The notes: a model not told the origin generated them from the letters alone. Counted from the first letter of the stretch, positions 1 to 8,980 are shown. The stretch: 64,000 nt of DNA from Chitinophaga sp. (GCF_017745275.1 NZ_JAGHZS010000002.1:62001-126000), one strand, 5' to 3'. A program made the numbers and translations.

Positions 1-888
1 ATGTTTTAAACCGAGGTTATAGTCATTGATATCGTGTGCAGGCGTTACTTTCAGCGCTCCGGTACCGAATTCTTTATCTACATAGGTATCAAAAATAATG
101 GGTACACGACGGTTTACCAGCGGTACTGTAGCGAAGTGGCCTTTCAGGTGTGCATACCTTTCATCTTCCGGGTTTACACAGATCGCAGTATCACCCATGA
201 TCGTTTCAGGACGCTGGGTAGCGATGGTAATAAATTCACCGGTAGGCGCACCAGCAGCATCAGTGATAGCGTATTTAACGTGATACAGCTTACCCTGCAG
301 ATCTTTGTATTCTACTTCCTCATCGCTCAAAGCAGTTTTGGCTTTGGGATCCCAGTTGATCATGCGGGCACCGCGATAGATCACGCCTTTTTTGTAGAGG
401 TCAATGAAAACAGTGATCACTGCTTTATAGTAGTGATCATCCATGGTAAAGGTTACCCGGTCCCAGTCGCAACTGCAGCCGAGTTTCTTTATCTGGTGGT
501 AGATGATATCACCATATTTATCTTTCCATTCAAAAGCATATTTCAGGAACTCTTCGCGGGTAAGCTGAGATTTTTCAATCCCTTTTTCCTGCTTGAGCAT
601 ATTTACCACTTTTGCCTCAGTAGCAATGGAAGCGTGGTCGGAACCCGGTACCCAGCAGGCGTTGAACCCACTCATACGGGCACGGCGCACCAGGATGTCC
701 TGGACGGTTTCATTGAGGGTATGGCCAAGGTGTAAGACCCCGGTTACGTTAGGCGGGGGGATGACGACAGTAAAAGGTTGACGGCCATCCGGTTTAGAGC
801 GGAAATAGCCTTTGTCCATCCATTGTTGGTACCATTTTTCCTCTACCATTCCAGGCAGGTAATTTTTCGAAAGTTCCATGCTATTCAT
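1..888 (-). CDS. valS: Valine--tRNA ligase, N-terminal part (runs off the window)
   Basis: Charges tRNA-Val with valine in the cytoplasm. The 296 visible codons hold the class I HIGH signature as [13 protein letters not shown] (residues 44-56), then [10 protein letters not shown] and the start of the editing domain ([19 protein letters not shown]). The KMSKS part lies beyond position 1. I chose ATG at 888; a second ATG at 879 (MELSKNY) is possible. A TATTTTTG -7 element reads on the minus strand at 901-908, giving a very short leader. The reading frame is open to the window edge, so the gene is truncated only by the window. The identification is secure. Confidence 0.97.
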   Translation of the reverse strand, partial: MNSMELSKNYLPGMVEEKWYQQWMDKGYFRSKPDGRQPFTVVIPPPNVTGVLHLGHTLNETVQDILVRRARMSGFNACWVPGSDHASIATEAKVVNMLKQEKGIEKSQLTREEFLKYAFEWKDKYGDIIYHQIKKLGCSCDWDRVTFTMDDHYYKAVITVFIDLYKKGVIYRGARMINWDPKAKTALSDEEVEYKDLQGKLYHVKYAITDAAGAPTGEFITIATQRPETIMGDTAICVNPEDERYAHLKGHFATVPLVNRRVPIIFDTYVDKEFGTGALKVTPAHDINDYNLGLKH

Positions 889-970
889 AATATAAGGTTG
901 CAAAAATAACGGAGATTATGGAGAGATGGAAATTTAAAGGTCAATAATAGTACAGCTATTGGCATTTAGA

Positions 971-1024
971 CGTTAGCTATTAGCCATTAGCTGGCTGCTA
1001 ACCGCTAAATGCTAATAGCTAACG
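971..1024. repeat. Intergenic inverted repeat of TTAGC words
   Basis: A 21-nt left arm (971-991) and right arm (1004-1024) match at 19 of 21 positions as reverse complements around a 12-nt centre. Both arms are built from the word TTAGC/GCTAA repeated in slightly varied form. The element ends 5 nt before the stop codon of the threonine aldolase gene, so it could act as that gene's terminator, although no clear T-run follows. It resembles two other word-based repeat families in this window. Confidence 0.75.
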
Positions 1025-1029
1025 GCTGT

Positions 1030-2046
1030 TTAGGCCATTCCCGCAATAATATCGCAGGTAGTGGCTATCATGTCTGCTGTTACATCGAGGTGGGTAACAA
1101 TTCTGACTTGTGTGGTGGAGATGGCCATGACCAGGACACCTTCTTTCTTCATATAATCAGCGAATAACTGGGGTGTCCAGTCGCCTGTTACTTCAAAGAT
1201 GAGGATATTGGTTTCTACCGGCAGCATGTGTCCCACGAAAGACTTCTCCAGTAGTGCCTGCGCCAGTTGTTTGGCGTGGAGGTGATCTTCTGCCAGTCGC
1301 GCGATATTATTTTCCATGGCATAAATGCCGGTAGCTGCCATGTAGCCGGCCTGTCTCAGGCCGCCGCCAAATTTTTTGCGGATACGTCTGGCAGACTTAA
1401 TAAATGCTTCGCTGCCCATCAATACAGAGCCCATGGGACATCCCATGCCTTTATTGAGGCAAACGGAAATGCTGTCGAACAGTTGGCCGTATGTTTTAGG
1501 GTCCTGGCCAGTGGCTACGAGGGCGTTGAAGAGGCGGGCGCCATCCAGGTGCAGTGAAAGACCGTGTTGTTTACAAACGTCTCCGATCTTCACCATTTCT
1601 TCCCAGTCGTAGCAACAGCCGCCGCCGCGGTTGGATGTATTTTCCAGGCAAACCAGGCTGGTACGTGCTTTATGTACATCGTCCGGGTTGATGGCAGCTT
1701 CTACCTGCGCGGCGCGGATCATGCCACGGTCACCGATAACAGGATGTACCTGGGCACCGGAATTAAAGGCAATACCTCCACCTTCATAAATGTATACATG
1801 TGCAAGATTACTGCAAACCACTTCGTCACCCGGCAACGTATGTACTTTAATGGCAATCTGGTTACTCATTGTGCCGGAAGGGCAGTACAAGGCTGCCGCT
1901 TTGCCAAAATAGTCTGCCATCATGGCTTCCAGTTTATTGATGCTGGGGTCTTCACCGAAAACGTCATCACCGGTTTCTGCCTGTAACATGGCCTGTAACA
2001 TGCCAGGGCCGGGACGTGTAAAAGTGTCGCTTCTAAAGTCAATCAT
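1030..2046 (-). CDS. Low-specificity L-threonine aldolase family (PLP enzyme)
   Basis: Fold-type I PLP enzyme that cleaves L-threonine or allo-threonine to glycine and acetaldehyde. The start MIDFRSDTFTRPGPGML is the family's usual beginning, and GDDVFGEDPSINKLE follows. The PLP lysine lies in ISVCLNKGMGCPMGSV (Lys199 from the chosen start), with the PLP-binding Asp in HLDGARLFNAL. An upstream ATG at 2076 would add ten residues; I prefer 2046 because it matches the family start. At 338 residues the length is normal. It is transcribed toward valS with an inverted repeat between them. Substrate preference cannot be told from sequence. Confidence 0.93.
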   Translation of the reverse strand: MIDFRSDTFTRPGPGMLQAMLQAETGDDVFGEDPSINKLEAMMADYFGKAAALYCPSGTMSNQIAIKVHTLPGDEVVCSNLAHVYIYEGGGIAFNSGAQVHPVIGDRGMIRAAQVEAAINPDDVHKARTSLVCLENTSNRGGGCCYDWEEMVKIGDVCKQHGLSLHLDGARLFNALVATGQDPKTYGQLFDSISVCLNKGMGCPMGSVLMGSEAFIKSARRIRKKFGGGLRQAGYMAATGIYAMENNIARLAEDHLHAKQLAQALLEKSFVGHMLPVETNILIFEVTGDWTPQLFADYMKKEGVLVMAISTTQVRIVTHLDVTADMIATTCDIIAGMA

Positions 2047-2221
2047 TTTATTGAAAAATTTGCAACGGCTTAACAAATAAATTAGTTAAGATGTTAATTT
2101 AAATATGATTCTTTATCAATTGTTAAAATTTGTATAAACCATCGCTTTTAGAGGACTAAAGCACTATAAAATTCCGTTATAAAACTGTACTTTGTTATAT
2201 GGCTGACAAATATAAGAAGGA

Positions 2222-2253
2222 TTTGGTAGAGTGATTCGTTAGCACGATCTTTG
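2222..2253 (+). promoter_or_regulatory. Bacteroidota-type promoter of rpoD
   Basis: TTTG (2222-2225), a 20-bp spacer and GATCTTTG (2246-2253) fit the Bacteroidota consensus TTTG-N19-21-TAnnTTTG with one mismatch in the -7 element. The leader to the rpoD start would be about 115 nt and AT-rich. The rest of the 327-bp gap (2047-2373) is AT-rich and shows no other gene. Confidence 0.6.
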
Positions 2254-2373
2254 CAGACTTATTTTGAACAAACGAATAGAGCGCGGGAAACTTTGTAAGT
2301 TAATAATTTTAAAAATTCGAACAAAAAATTTCTTCCGCTGTTATTTTATTTATAAACCAATACAATTTTTCAT

Positions 2374-3231
2374 ATGAGGCAACTTAAAATTGCCACCCAG
2401 ATCACCAATCGTGATTCGCAGGCGGTAGAAAAGTACCTGCAGGAAATCTCGAAGATCCCTTTGTTAACACCCGAGGAGGAGACCGTTTTGGCGCAGCGCA
2501 TTAAAATGGGCGATCAAAAGGCTCTTGAAAGATTGACTACAGGAAACTTACGTTTCGTTGTTTCTGTTGCAAAGCAGTATCAACACCAGGGGCTCAGCCT
2601 CAGTGACCTTATTAATGAAGGTAATCTTGGCTTGATCAAAGCGGCACAACGTTTCGATGAAACGAAAGGTTTCAAATTTATCTCTTATGCAGTTTGGTGG
2701 ATTCGCCAATCCATCCTGCAGGCGTTAGCAGAACAGGGACGTCTTGTTCGTCTGCCGCAAAACAAAATTGGCACTTATAATAAAGCTAACAAAGCTTACA
2801 TGGCATTTGAGCAGGAAAACGAGCGTGAACCTTCTACCGAGGAACTCGCAGAAATCCTGGAAATGTCTGAATCAGAAATAAACAATATCTTCCAAAGCAA
2901 CACCCGCCACATGTCATTGGATGCACCTGTGCACGAGGCAGAAGACGTAGCAATGGGCGACTTGCTGGAAGGTGGAGATATTACTGATGACGATGTTATG
3001 AGAGATTCTCTCCGTGAAGAAATACGCAGGGTACTGAAATCCCTGAGTCCACGGGAGGCGGAAATTGTGAATGCTTATTTTGGTCTGGATGGTGAAAACG
3101 GCGCAACAATCGAACAAATCGGTCAGAAATACGATTTGACTAAAGAAAGAATCAGACAGATTAAAGAACGTGCTATCAAAAGGCTGCAAAAAGCCCGCTA
3201 TAGTGGCGCACTGAAATCTTACCTGGGATAA
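2374..3231 (+). CDS. rpoD: RNA polymerase primary sigma factor RpoD/SigA (short Bacteroidota form)
   Basis: Housekeeping sigma-70 factor that directs RNA polymerase to the TTTG/TAnnTTTG promoters seen in this window. Region 1.2 is near residues 12-45 (VEKYLQEISKIPLLTPEEE), region 2 near 55-125 (RFVVSVAKQYQ, LIKAAQRFDETKGFKFISYA, WWIRQSI), region 3 near 130-205 and region 4 near 220-280 with the helix-turn-helix ATIEQIGQKYDLTKERIRQI. It lacks the long acidic region 1.1 of proteobacterial RpoD; 285 residues is the normal length in this phylum. It is monocistronic, with its own promoter and a strong terminator at 3318. Confidence 0.97.
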   Translation: MRQLKIATQITNRDSQAVEKYLQEISKIPLLTPEEETVLAQRIKMGDQKALERLTTGNLRFVVSVAKQYQHQGLSLSDLINEGNLGLIKAAQRFDETKGFKFISYAVWWIRQSILQALAEQGRLVRLPQNKIGTYNKANKAYMAFEQENEREPSTEELAEILEMSESEINNIFQSNTRHMSLDAPVHEAEDVAMGDLLEGGDITDDDVMRDSLREEIRRVLKSLSPREAEIVNAYFGLDGENGATIEQIGQKYDLTKERIRQIKERAIKRLQKARYSGALKSYLG

Positions 3232-3317
3232 AATTCTTTTACTTCGTTGGCTATTTTGATATTTATCTCAAATAATAAAATAGCCAGATGAATAAATCTA
3301 CTAATCCTCTTTATTCT

Positions 3318-3360
3318 ATAAGAACACCGGCCTTGTAAATACATGGCCGGTGTTCTTATT
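3318..3360 (+). terminator. Rho-independent terminator of rpoD
   Basis: Perfect 15-bp stem (3318-3332 with 3345-3359, AAGAACACCGGCC in the left arm) and a 12-nt loop. Only a short T-rich tail follows. It separates rpoD from the next gene. Confidence 0.8.
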
Positions 3361-3387
3361 TAGTTGACACCCCTTATTTTTGCAGCT

Positions 3388-4266
3388 ATGCGCAATGGGC
3401 TCTTCCTTATACTGGCCGTATTTGTCTTTTCCGCCTGTGAAAAAGATATCAGCGTGAACCTGCCTGTGCAGGAATCGCAGCTCGTAGTGGAAGGCAAATT
3501 TGAAAGTGGCAGATATCCTGAAGTGGTGCTTACCCGCAGCCTGAATTTCTTTTCAAAAATGACACCGGCTACCTTGCTCAATGCCTTTGTACATAAAGCA
3601 TTGGTCACGGTTTCAGATGGCAGCAAAGTGATGACCCTGTACGAGCAGGCAGTAGATTCAGGAAATACAAAGTTCTTTATATACAAACCAGATAGCCGGT
3701 TCCCCGGTGATAATTTTACAGGAAAACCGGCAGGGACTTACACCCTGCGGATTCAGGCTGACAATAAGACATATGAGTCAGTGACAACCATACCTTCCCG
3801 CGGTATGAAGCTGGACTCTGTCTGGTGGAACCTGGTGGTGCTGGAAAACGATAGTGCCATGGGCCGCTTATGGGTACGGATAACGGATTCACCCGAATTT
3901 GGTAATTATGGCCGGTACTTTACCAGGCGTAATAAAGGCCCGTTTCTACCTGGCCTCACCTCTGTCATAGATGACCAGTTGGTGAACGGCACAACATTTG
4001 AAATTCCTGTGGACGCTGGGGTGAATAAGAATGAAAAGCTTGATCTGACAACATATGCTTTCTTCAACCAGGGTGATACCGTAACCATGAAGTTTTGTAA
4101 TATTGACAAAGCAACCTGGGATTTCTGGCGAACACTCGACTTTGCATATAACAGCAATGGTAATCCCTTCTCATCACCTACAAAAATACTGGGCAACATA
4201 CCTGGTGCATTGGGCTACTGGGGAGGTTATGCAGTAACCTATAAAACAATTATTATTAGCAAGTAA
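3388..4266 (+). CDS. DUF4249 family outer-membrane lipoprotein
   Basis: The N-terminus MRNGLFLILAVFVFSACEK is a lipoprotein signal peptide with a lipobox ending at Cys17. The mature part (DISVNLPVQESQLVVEGKF, then beta-rich sequence with YTLRIQADNKTYESVTTIP) matches DUF4249, a lipoprotein family that usually accompanies a TonB-dependent receptor in Bacteroidota. Here no receptor adjoins; the gene lies between rpoD and trxB. I chose ATG at 3388 because the lipobox fits. The TATTTTTG -7 element at 3375-3382 is only 5 nt upstream, so the mRNA may be leaderless. The ligand is unknown. trxB begins 17 nt downstream and is probably cotranscribed. Confidence 0.85.
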   Translation: MRNGLFLILAVFVFSACEKDISVNLPVQESQLVVEGKFESGRYPEVVLTRSLNFFSKMTPATLLNAFVHKALVTVSDGSKVMTLYEQAVDSGNTKFFIYKPDSRFPGDNFTGKPAGTYTLRIQADNKTYESVTTIPSRGMKLDSVWWNLVVLENDSAMGRLWVRITDSPEFGNYGRYFTRRNKGPFLPGLTSVIDDQLVNGTTFEIPVDAGVNKNEKLDLTTYAFFNQGDTVTMKFCNIDKATWDFWRTLDFAYNSNGNPFSSPTKILGNIPGALGYWGGYAVTYKTIIISK

Positions 4267-4282
4267 TTATACAGCAAAAAGT

Positions 4283-5233
4283 ATGGAAAACAAGCAACAA
4301 GAGCATGTGCATTTACTGATCGTCGGTTCCGGACCTGCCGGTTATACCGCTGCGATTTATGCCGCGAGAGCCAACCTTAAACCAGTATTATACCAGGGTA
4401 TTCAACCTGGCGGACAATTAACCATCACCACAGAAGTTGAAAACTATCCTGGTTATCCGGAAGGTATTCAGGGGCCTGAAATGATGGTGGATTTTGAAAA
4501 GCAGGCTACCCGCATGGGTGCTGATATCCGCTATGGTATGGCTACATCCGTGGACTTCAGCAAACAACCGTATAAAGTAATCATTGATGAAGAGAAGGAA
4601 ATCACCGCCGATGCTATCATCATCGCTACCGGTGCTTCCGCCAAATGGCTGGGCCTTCCTTCTGAGCAACGTTTGAATGGTAGCGGTGTTTCTGCCTGCG
4701 CCGTTTGTGACGGATTCTTCTTCCGTGGTAAGGAAGTAGCGATCGTAGGCGCCGGTGATACCGCTGCTGAAGAAGCACTCTACCTCTCTAAAATGTGCAG
4801 CACCGTGCATATGCTGGTACGCCGCGATGAAATGCGCGCTTCCAAAGTAATGCAGGACCGCGTACTGAAAACTTCCAATATCATCGTTTACTGGAATTCA
4901 GAAACTGATGAAGTGCTGGGAGATAAGAAAGTAGAAGGTATCAGAATCTACAATAATAAAACCAAGGACAAGAAAGATGTGCCGGTAAGCGCCTTCTTCG
5001 TAGCCATTGGTCACCAGCCTAACTCAGCGATCTTTAAAGATTATCTCGAACTGGATGAACAAGACTATATCGTTACTGTACCTGGCTCTACCCGTACCAC
5101 TGTAGAAGGTGTATTTGCCTGCGGTGATGTACAGGATAAAATATACCGTCAGGCGGTAACTGCTGCTGGTAGCGGATGTATGGCCGCACTGGATGCAGAA
5201 AGATACTTATCTGCAAAAGAACACCACCAATAA
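4283..5233 (+). CDS. trxB: Thioredoxin-disulfide reductase
   Basis: Transfers electrons from NADPH through FAD and a redox disulfide to thioredoxin in the cytoplasm. The FAD-binding motif VGSGPAGYTAA is at residues 14-24, the redox centre CAVCDG has Cys139 and Cys142, the NADPH motif GAGDTAAEEA starts at about 156, and the C-terminal FAD motif is FACGDVQDKIYRQAVTAAG. The 316-residue length is normal for low-molecular-weight TrxB. It follows the DUF4249 gene by 17 nt and is followed by a 109-bp inverted repeat and folB. Confidence 0.97.
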   Translation: MENKQQEHVHLLIVGSGPAGYTAAIYAARANLKPVLYQGIQPGGQLTITTEVENYPGYPEGIQGPEMMVDFEKQATRMGADIRYGMATSVDFSKQPYKVIIDEEKEITADAIIIATGASAKWLGLPSEQRLNGSGVSACAVCDGFFFRGKEVAIVGAGDTAAEEALYLSKMCSTVHMLVRRDEMRASKVMQDRVLKTSNIIVYWNSETDEVLGDKKVEGIRIYNNKTKDKKDVPVSAFFVAIGHQPNSAIFKDYLELDEQDYIVTVPGSTRTTVEGVFACGDVQDKIYRQAVTAAGSGCMAALDAERYLSAKEHHQ

Positions 5234-5238
5234 TAGAA

Positions 5239-5347
5239 GAATTACGAATTGCGAATTACGAATTACGGATCTGTGGGTAGATAATAGCGAATACCGCGTT
5301 TACCATCTCCTCACAAATCCGTAATTCGTAATCCGTAATCCGTAATT
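5239..5347. repeat. 109-bp intergenic inverted repeat, GAATTACG family, copy 1
   Basis: The left arm (5239-5270) is made of GAATTACG words. The right arm (5315-5347) is made of CGTAATCC/CGTAATTC words complementary to it. The 44-nt centre also pairs partly with itself. The whole element closely resembles the 110-bp element at 11161-11270, including the centre (AGATAnTAGCG and GTTTACnATCT in both). It starts 5 nt after the trxB stop and ends 15 nt before folB, filling nearly the whole gap. Confidence 0.85.
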
Positions 5348-5362
5348 ATTAATTCCTCTCTT

Positions 5363-5713
5363 ATGCTTACTATTGCCCTAGAACAGGCTACTTTCTACGC
5401 CTATCACGGCTTATACCCGGAAGAAACTATTATCGGTAATCACTTTGTATTGGACGTAGCTGTTCGTATACCCGGCACCGTGGCCATCGATGATTTGTCT
5501 GAAACCGTAAACTACCAAGGGATTTATGAGATAGCTGCCGCCATCATGGCCGTTCCCAAACCCCTGCTGGAAGAGGTAGTGTACGACTTATCAGGTGCGC
5601 TGAAACAACGATATCCCGCAATTCAACATAGTATCGTAACCCTCCGGAAGATGAACCCGCCCATGGGCGCCAGTATCCGTAACTCCCTCGTTTCACTGGA
5701 GAAGGATTACTAA
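5363..5713 (+). CDS. folB: Dihydroneopterin aldolase (folate pathway)
   Basis: Converts 7,8-dihydroneopterin to 6-hydroxymethyl-dihydropterin and glycolaldehyde. Family marks are FYAYHGLYPEE near the N-terminus, LSETVNYQGIYE in the middle (conserved V-N-Y), LLEEVVYDLSGALKQ with the conserved Glu, and the C-terminal KMNPPMGASIRNSLVSL. The 116-residue length is normal for this small tunnelling-fold enzyme. It lies after trxB across a long inverted repeat; whether it is read through from trxB is unclear. Confidence 0.94.
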   Translation: MLTIALEQATFYAYHGLYPEETIIGNHFVLDVAVRIPGTVAIDDLSETVNYQGIYEIAAAIMAVPKPLLEEVVYDLSGALKQRYPAIQHSIVTLRKMNPPMGASIRNSLVSLEKDY

Positions 5714-5811
5714 GCCTCCTTTTTGCATATGCGTGATGTTTCTCATTTGTAATTTTCGTAAATTTAGAGCGTAGTTAATCAACAAAATTTTTACGTAGTA
5801 AAACCTGTCCT

Positions 5812-6567
5812 ATGTTAAAACGGATCATGGCAGTTTGTTTTTTGTTATCTGCAGCCTTATGGGTAAAGGCACAGAGTGTTAGTGAAATGGTGGAAGAAGC
5901 CAGGCAGCTGGAGAAACAAATGAAAGAAAGTGAAGCATTCGAAAAAGATAAGGACATCTTAAAAATACAACCCACAGAACTGGATGCACTGAACCAGGCC
6001 AGCCAGCTATGCTCCCGCATCGGCAACAGGCAAAAAAGCAAAGACGATAAAGTGAATTACTTTAACATGGCCAAAAGCTATGCACAGCAGGCCCTGAAAG
6101 TAAATCCCAACAGCCCGGACGCTAACCTGTCTATGGCCATCGCTATGGGACGCATGGCCCTCATCTCCGGTGCAAAAGATAAAGTAGCTGCCTCCAAAGA
6201 CGTTAAAAAATATGCAGAACTGGCCATTAAATTCAATCCTTCCCTGGCACAAGCCTATCATGTGCTTGGTAAGTGGAACTTTGAAGTAGCCAACCTCAAC
6301 GCCTTCGAAAGAGGCGCCGCTAAAATGCTGTTTGGTGGCTTACCTGATGGATCTCTCCAAAACGCTATCAACAACTATGAGAAATGCAGGCAGCTGGATC
6401 CCGCTTTTCTGCTTAATTATTATGAGCTGGCCCGCGCCTACAAAGAAAATGATCAGCAGGATAAAGCCATTGAAGTACTAAAGAAAGCACTCACGCTCCG
6501 CAATATCGTGTATGACGACGCCACCACGAAAATGGATTGCAAAAAGATGCTGGACGATTTACAATAG
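5812..6567 (+). CDS. Exported tetratricopeptide-repeat protein, function unknown
   Basis: The N-terminus MLKRIMAVCFLLSAALWVKAQ is a signal peptide cleaved near residue 21. The mature protein is helical with TPR-like units: SKDDKVNYFNMAKSYAQQAL, PNSPDANLSMAIAMGRMA, NPSLAQAYHVLGKWNFEVA and PAFLLNYYELARAYKENDQQ, near residues 75-230. TPR arrays bind partner proteins, here presumably in the periplasm. No enzyme motif is seen. It is convergent with the MATE gene, with a 70-bp gap that holds a solo repeat arm. Confidence 0.8.
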   Translation: MLKRIMAVCFLLSAALWVKAQSVSEMVEEARQLEKQMKESEAFEKDKDILKIQPTELDALNQASQLCSRIGNRQKSKDDKVNYFNMAKSYAQQALKVNPNSPDANLSMAIAMGRMALISGAKDKVAASKDVKKYAELAIKFNPSLAQAYHVLGKWNFEVANLNAFERGAAKMLFGGLPDGSLQNAINNYEKCRQLDPAFLLNYYELARAYKENDQQDKAIEVLKKALTLRNIVYDDATTKMDCKKMLDDLQ

Positions 6568-6597
6568 CTTTTAGCTGTCAACAATTAGCTGTTAGGT

Positions 6598-6633
6598 ATT
6601 CGCTACAATAGCTTTATGCTTTCAGCTTTCAGC
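6598..6633. repeat. Solo arm of the AGCTATTGAAGCG inverted-repeat family
   Basis: Positions 6598-6633 read ATTCGCTACAATAGCTTT and onward into GCTTTCAGC words. This matches the right arm of the perfect inverted repeat at 57411-57533 with one substitution in the core (CTACAATAG for CTTCAATAG) and a shortened word section. No matching left arm is present; instead TTAGCTGT words precede it. It lies between the stop codons of two convergent genes. Confidence 0.6.
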
Positions 6634-6637
6634 CTGT

Positions 6638-7969
6638 TTATATTTCTTTCCCTTTCCATTTACCACTACGCAAATACCAATAGCTAATGCCGAAGATGAT
6701 GATCCAGTAAATGAAGTCTGCTCCCCAGGCCCATTGCAGCTCACTGCGCATTCTTTCGATTACAATATCACAGTACAGCAGGTATCCAATTACAGCAGCA
6801 ATTTCTGTCATCAGGTTGATACGGGTATTGCCGGTACCTATCACGCCACTCATCACCACCGCCGCAACCGCCATCAGGATGGTACTCAGGGTAATAATAC
6901 GTATAGATGGAATCGCCGCCGCAATCAGGTCGGCGTTGGTAGTATAAATATGAAGTAAAGTATAAGGGAAGAGATTAACAAGTATACACACTGTAGTAGC
7001 GCAGGCCAGGCTGAGCACCACAATTTTCCGGATAGCCGTGAATACCAGCTCTGGTCGTCCCTGACCAATAACATTACTTACCATAGTATTGCAGGCAGCC
7101 GCCAGCGCCCAGGTAAATATGCCGAAGAAACCAAAAATACTGCGCAGCATATTCGACACTGCCAACGGACGTTCTCCCAGGTGTTCAATGAAGATGAAGA
7201 AAACGAACCAACTGCCAATGCTGAAAAGAAACTGTACAATCAAAGGCGCGGATACATTCAGGATATTTTTCACAATTCCCCAATTCAGGCGGAGGTAGCG
7301 GAACAAGCTGTATTCCAGGTGATAACGACGGATGAACAAGATGCTAAACGCTACGCCAAAGCCCGTTGCCTCTGCAATAACAGAAGCGGTGGCAGCCCCG
7401 TTCAATCCCATGGCCACAAAGCCAAGCTTACCAAAGATGAGGATATAGTCGAAGAAGATGTTGACCATTTCCTGGAACAGCGAGGTGATAATCAGTACTT
7501 TGGAATGACCGCTTCCGATATAAAAGGCATTGGCCATATTCAGCAGCATCAGGAATGGAAGCCCCCAGATACGGATACGTATAAACGAAACTGCCGCCAT
7601 AAATATATGATGGTCATGCAAACTTTTGGAAAAGAACCAGGGTGCTGCCAGCAATGTCAGTAAAATAGCCAATAGGGAGAAGCAAATGCCCACCTGCAGC
7701 CCATTAGAAAAAAGTTGCCCGATACCGGCATACTGGCCTTGCCCCGCCCGGCGGGCAATTAAAACCTGCATACCGTTGTTGAGTCCATAGGCTATCATGT
7801 ACATCACTAGGTAGTAAATGCCGGCAATTCCATTGGCCGCCAGCTCAAATTCTCCCAGGCGTCCCAGGAAGGCGGTATTGGTAATATGATTGATCTGCGG
7901 GATAATAAGGGCCAGGCATATAGGTCCTGCTATTTTTATAATCTGCCGCGTAGTAGCTTCCAGTTGCAT
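6638..7969 (-). CDS. MATE family multidrug/cation antiporter
   Basis: Inner-membrane antiporter with about 12 transmembrane helices in two similar halves. Recognisable MATE sequence includes APICLALIIPQINHITNTAFLGRLG near the N-terminus, and GLNNGMQVLIARRAGQG. Its likely role is export of drugs or other cations driven by Na+ or H+. An upstream ATG at 8002 exists, but a TATCTTTG -7 element on the minus strand at 8000-8007 would overlap it. I therefore start at 7969 (MQLEATTRQIIKIAGP), giving 443 residues. It is monocistronic and convergent with the TPR gene. The substrate cannot be predicted. Confidence 0.92.
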   Translation of the reverse strand: MQLEATTRQIIKIAGPICLALIIPQINHITNTAFLGRLGEFELAANGIAGIYYLVMYMIAYGLNNGMQVLIARRAGQGQYAGIGQLFSNGLQVGICFSLLAILLTLLAAPWFFSKSLHDHHIFMAAVSFIRIRIWGLPFLMLLNMANAFYIGSGHSKVLIITSLFQEMVNIFFDYILIFGKLGFVAMGLNGAATASVIAEATGFGVAFSILFIRRYHLEYSLFRYLRLNWGIVKNILNVSAPLIVQFLFSIGSWFVFFIFIEHLGERPLAVSNMLRSIFGFFGIFTWALAAACNTMVSNVIGQGRPELVFTAIRKIVVLSLACATTVCILVNLFPYTLLHIYTTNADLIAAAIPSIRIITLSTILMAVAAVVMSGVIGTGNTRINLMTEIAAVIGYLLYCDIVIERMRSELQWAWGADFIYWIIIFGISYWYLRSGKWKGKEI

Positions 7970-8104
7970 GAATCTTTCGCTGAATTGAGGGTATAAAAAC
8001 AAAGATATAGCTATATGTTGATCATCTGCCCTATATAAAACAACAAAACGCCCTCACCAATTAACTAAAATGGTTATTATTGTAATTCATTTGAAAGGTA
8101 ACAT

Positions 8105-8980
8105 ATGCCCGTGGCTTACAACATCCATCCCGCATTTACAGTAGACGATGAAACCCTGCTGGAAACTGATCTCACTGCCTGTTATTTATTAGTACTGGTA
8201 GGGAACGGCACGTTTAGTTATGTAGTATACGAACCGGTGGCAAAGAAGTTCCTGGCGTTGAAGTCCTATCATTTTACCCCCCGGAAAATGGCGCTGGCAG
8301 ATCTGGAAATGATAGAACAGGTATTTGATACCGACAAACTGCTGTTTACGGCATTCAAATCTATTTTACTGGCCTTTAACACCGGCAACGGCGTATTGGT
8401 GCCGCATATGTACTATATGCCCTCCATGAAAAAGGACTACCTGCATCTGGCCATGCCGGAAAAAGTGCAGGAAGCCATCTTGTCCGATTTATTGCCTCAG
8501 TTACCGATGGTCAATATATACAGTGTGGATAAAGACCTGCTGGGTTTTTTACGGAAAGAATTTTCTACTGACTTGGTTATTCATGCCAATTCAGCCCTGT
8601 TACAATCCTATCCAATGGATTTCGACTTTCAGGCGGCCAACGGCGTAGCCTTTGTGGAGGTTGAACAACATACCTTTACCGTGACCGTATATGCCGGAGG
8701 AAAACTGCTGATACAACAGGAGACCGACTACCAGACCGGGTTGGATGTGGTGTATGGTGTAGTGAACATACTGCGGCAACTGGGACTGGATGAGCAACAG
8801 GTGAAGGTAAAACTAGGCGGAATTGTAGCTACAGATGCGGGTGTTTACCAGGAAATGTACAAATTTATTCCACACCTGGAATGGATACAACGATTACCGG
8901 GTTTCCAATACATTACTAAAATGCAGGAGATACCGGGCTATTATTTTCATAATTTATATGCGTTAGCGTTATGCGTATAA
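8105..8980 (+). CDS. DUF3822 family protein
   Basis: A 291-residue protein with no signal peptide. It matches my memory of DUF3822, a Bacteroidota family normally encoded directly before rsmD and coaD, as here. Visible segments are an N-terminal PAFTVDDETLLETDLTACYLLVLVG, a central AFKSILLAFNTGNGVLVPHMYY and a C-terminal HLEWIQRLPGFQYITKMQEIPGYYFHNLYALAL. Its last 10 nt overlap the start of rsmD, so translation is probably coupled. Biochemical function is unknown; the constant partnership suggests a link to ribosome or CoA metabolism, which is inference. Confidence 0.8.
   Translation: MPVAYNIHPAFTVDDETLLETDLTACYLLVLVGNGTFSYVVYEPVAKKFLALKSYHFTPRKMALADLEMIEQVFDTDKLLFTAFKSILLAFNTGNGVLVPHMYYMPSMKKDYLHLAMPEKVQEAILSDLLPQLPMVNIYSVDKDLLGFLRKEFSTDLVIHANSALLQSYPMDFDFQAANGVAFVEVEQHTFTVTVYAGGKLLIQQETDYQTGLDVVYGVVNILRQLGLDEQQVKVKLGGIVATDAGVYQEMYKFIPHLEWIQRLPGFQYITKMQEIPGYYFHNLYALALCV

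Noticed and set aside
7181..7663. A 160-codon open frame opposite the MATE gene
   Set aside because: Antisense of membrane helices; the sense frame is a recognisable MATE protein.
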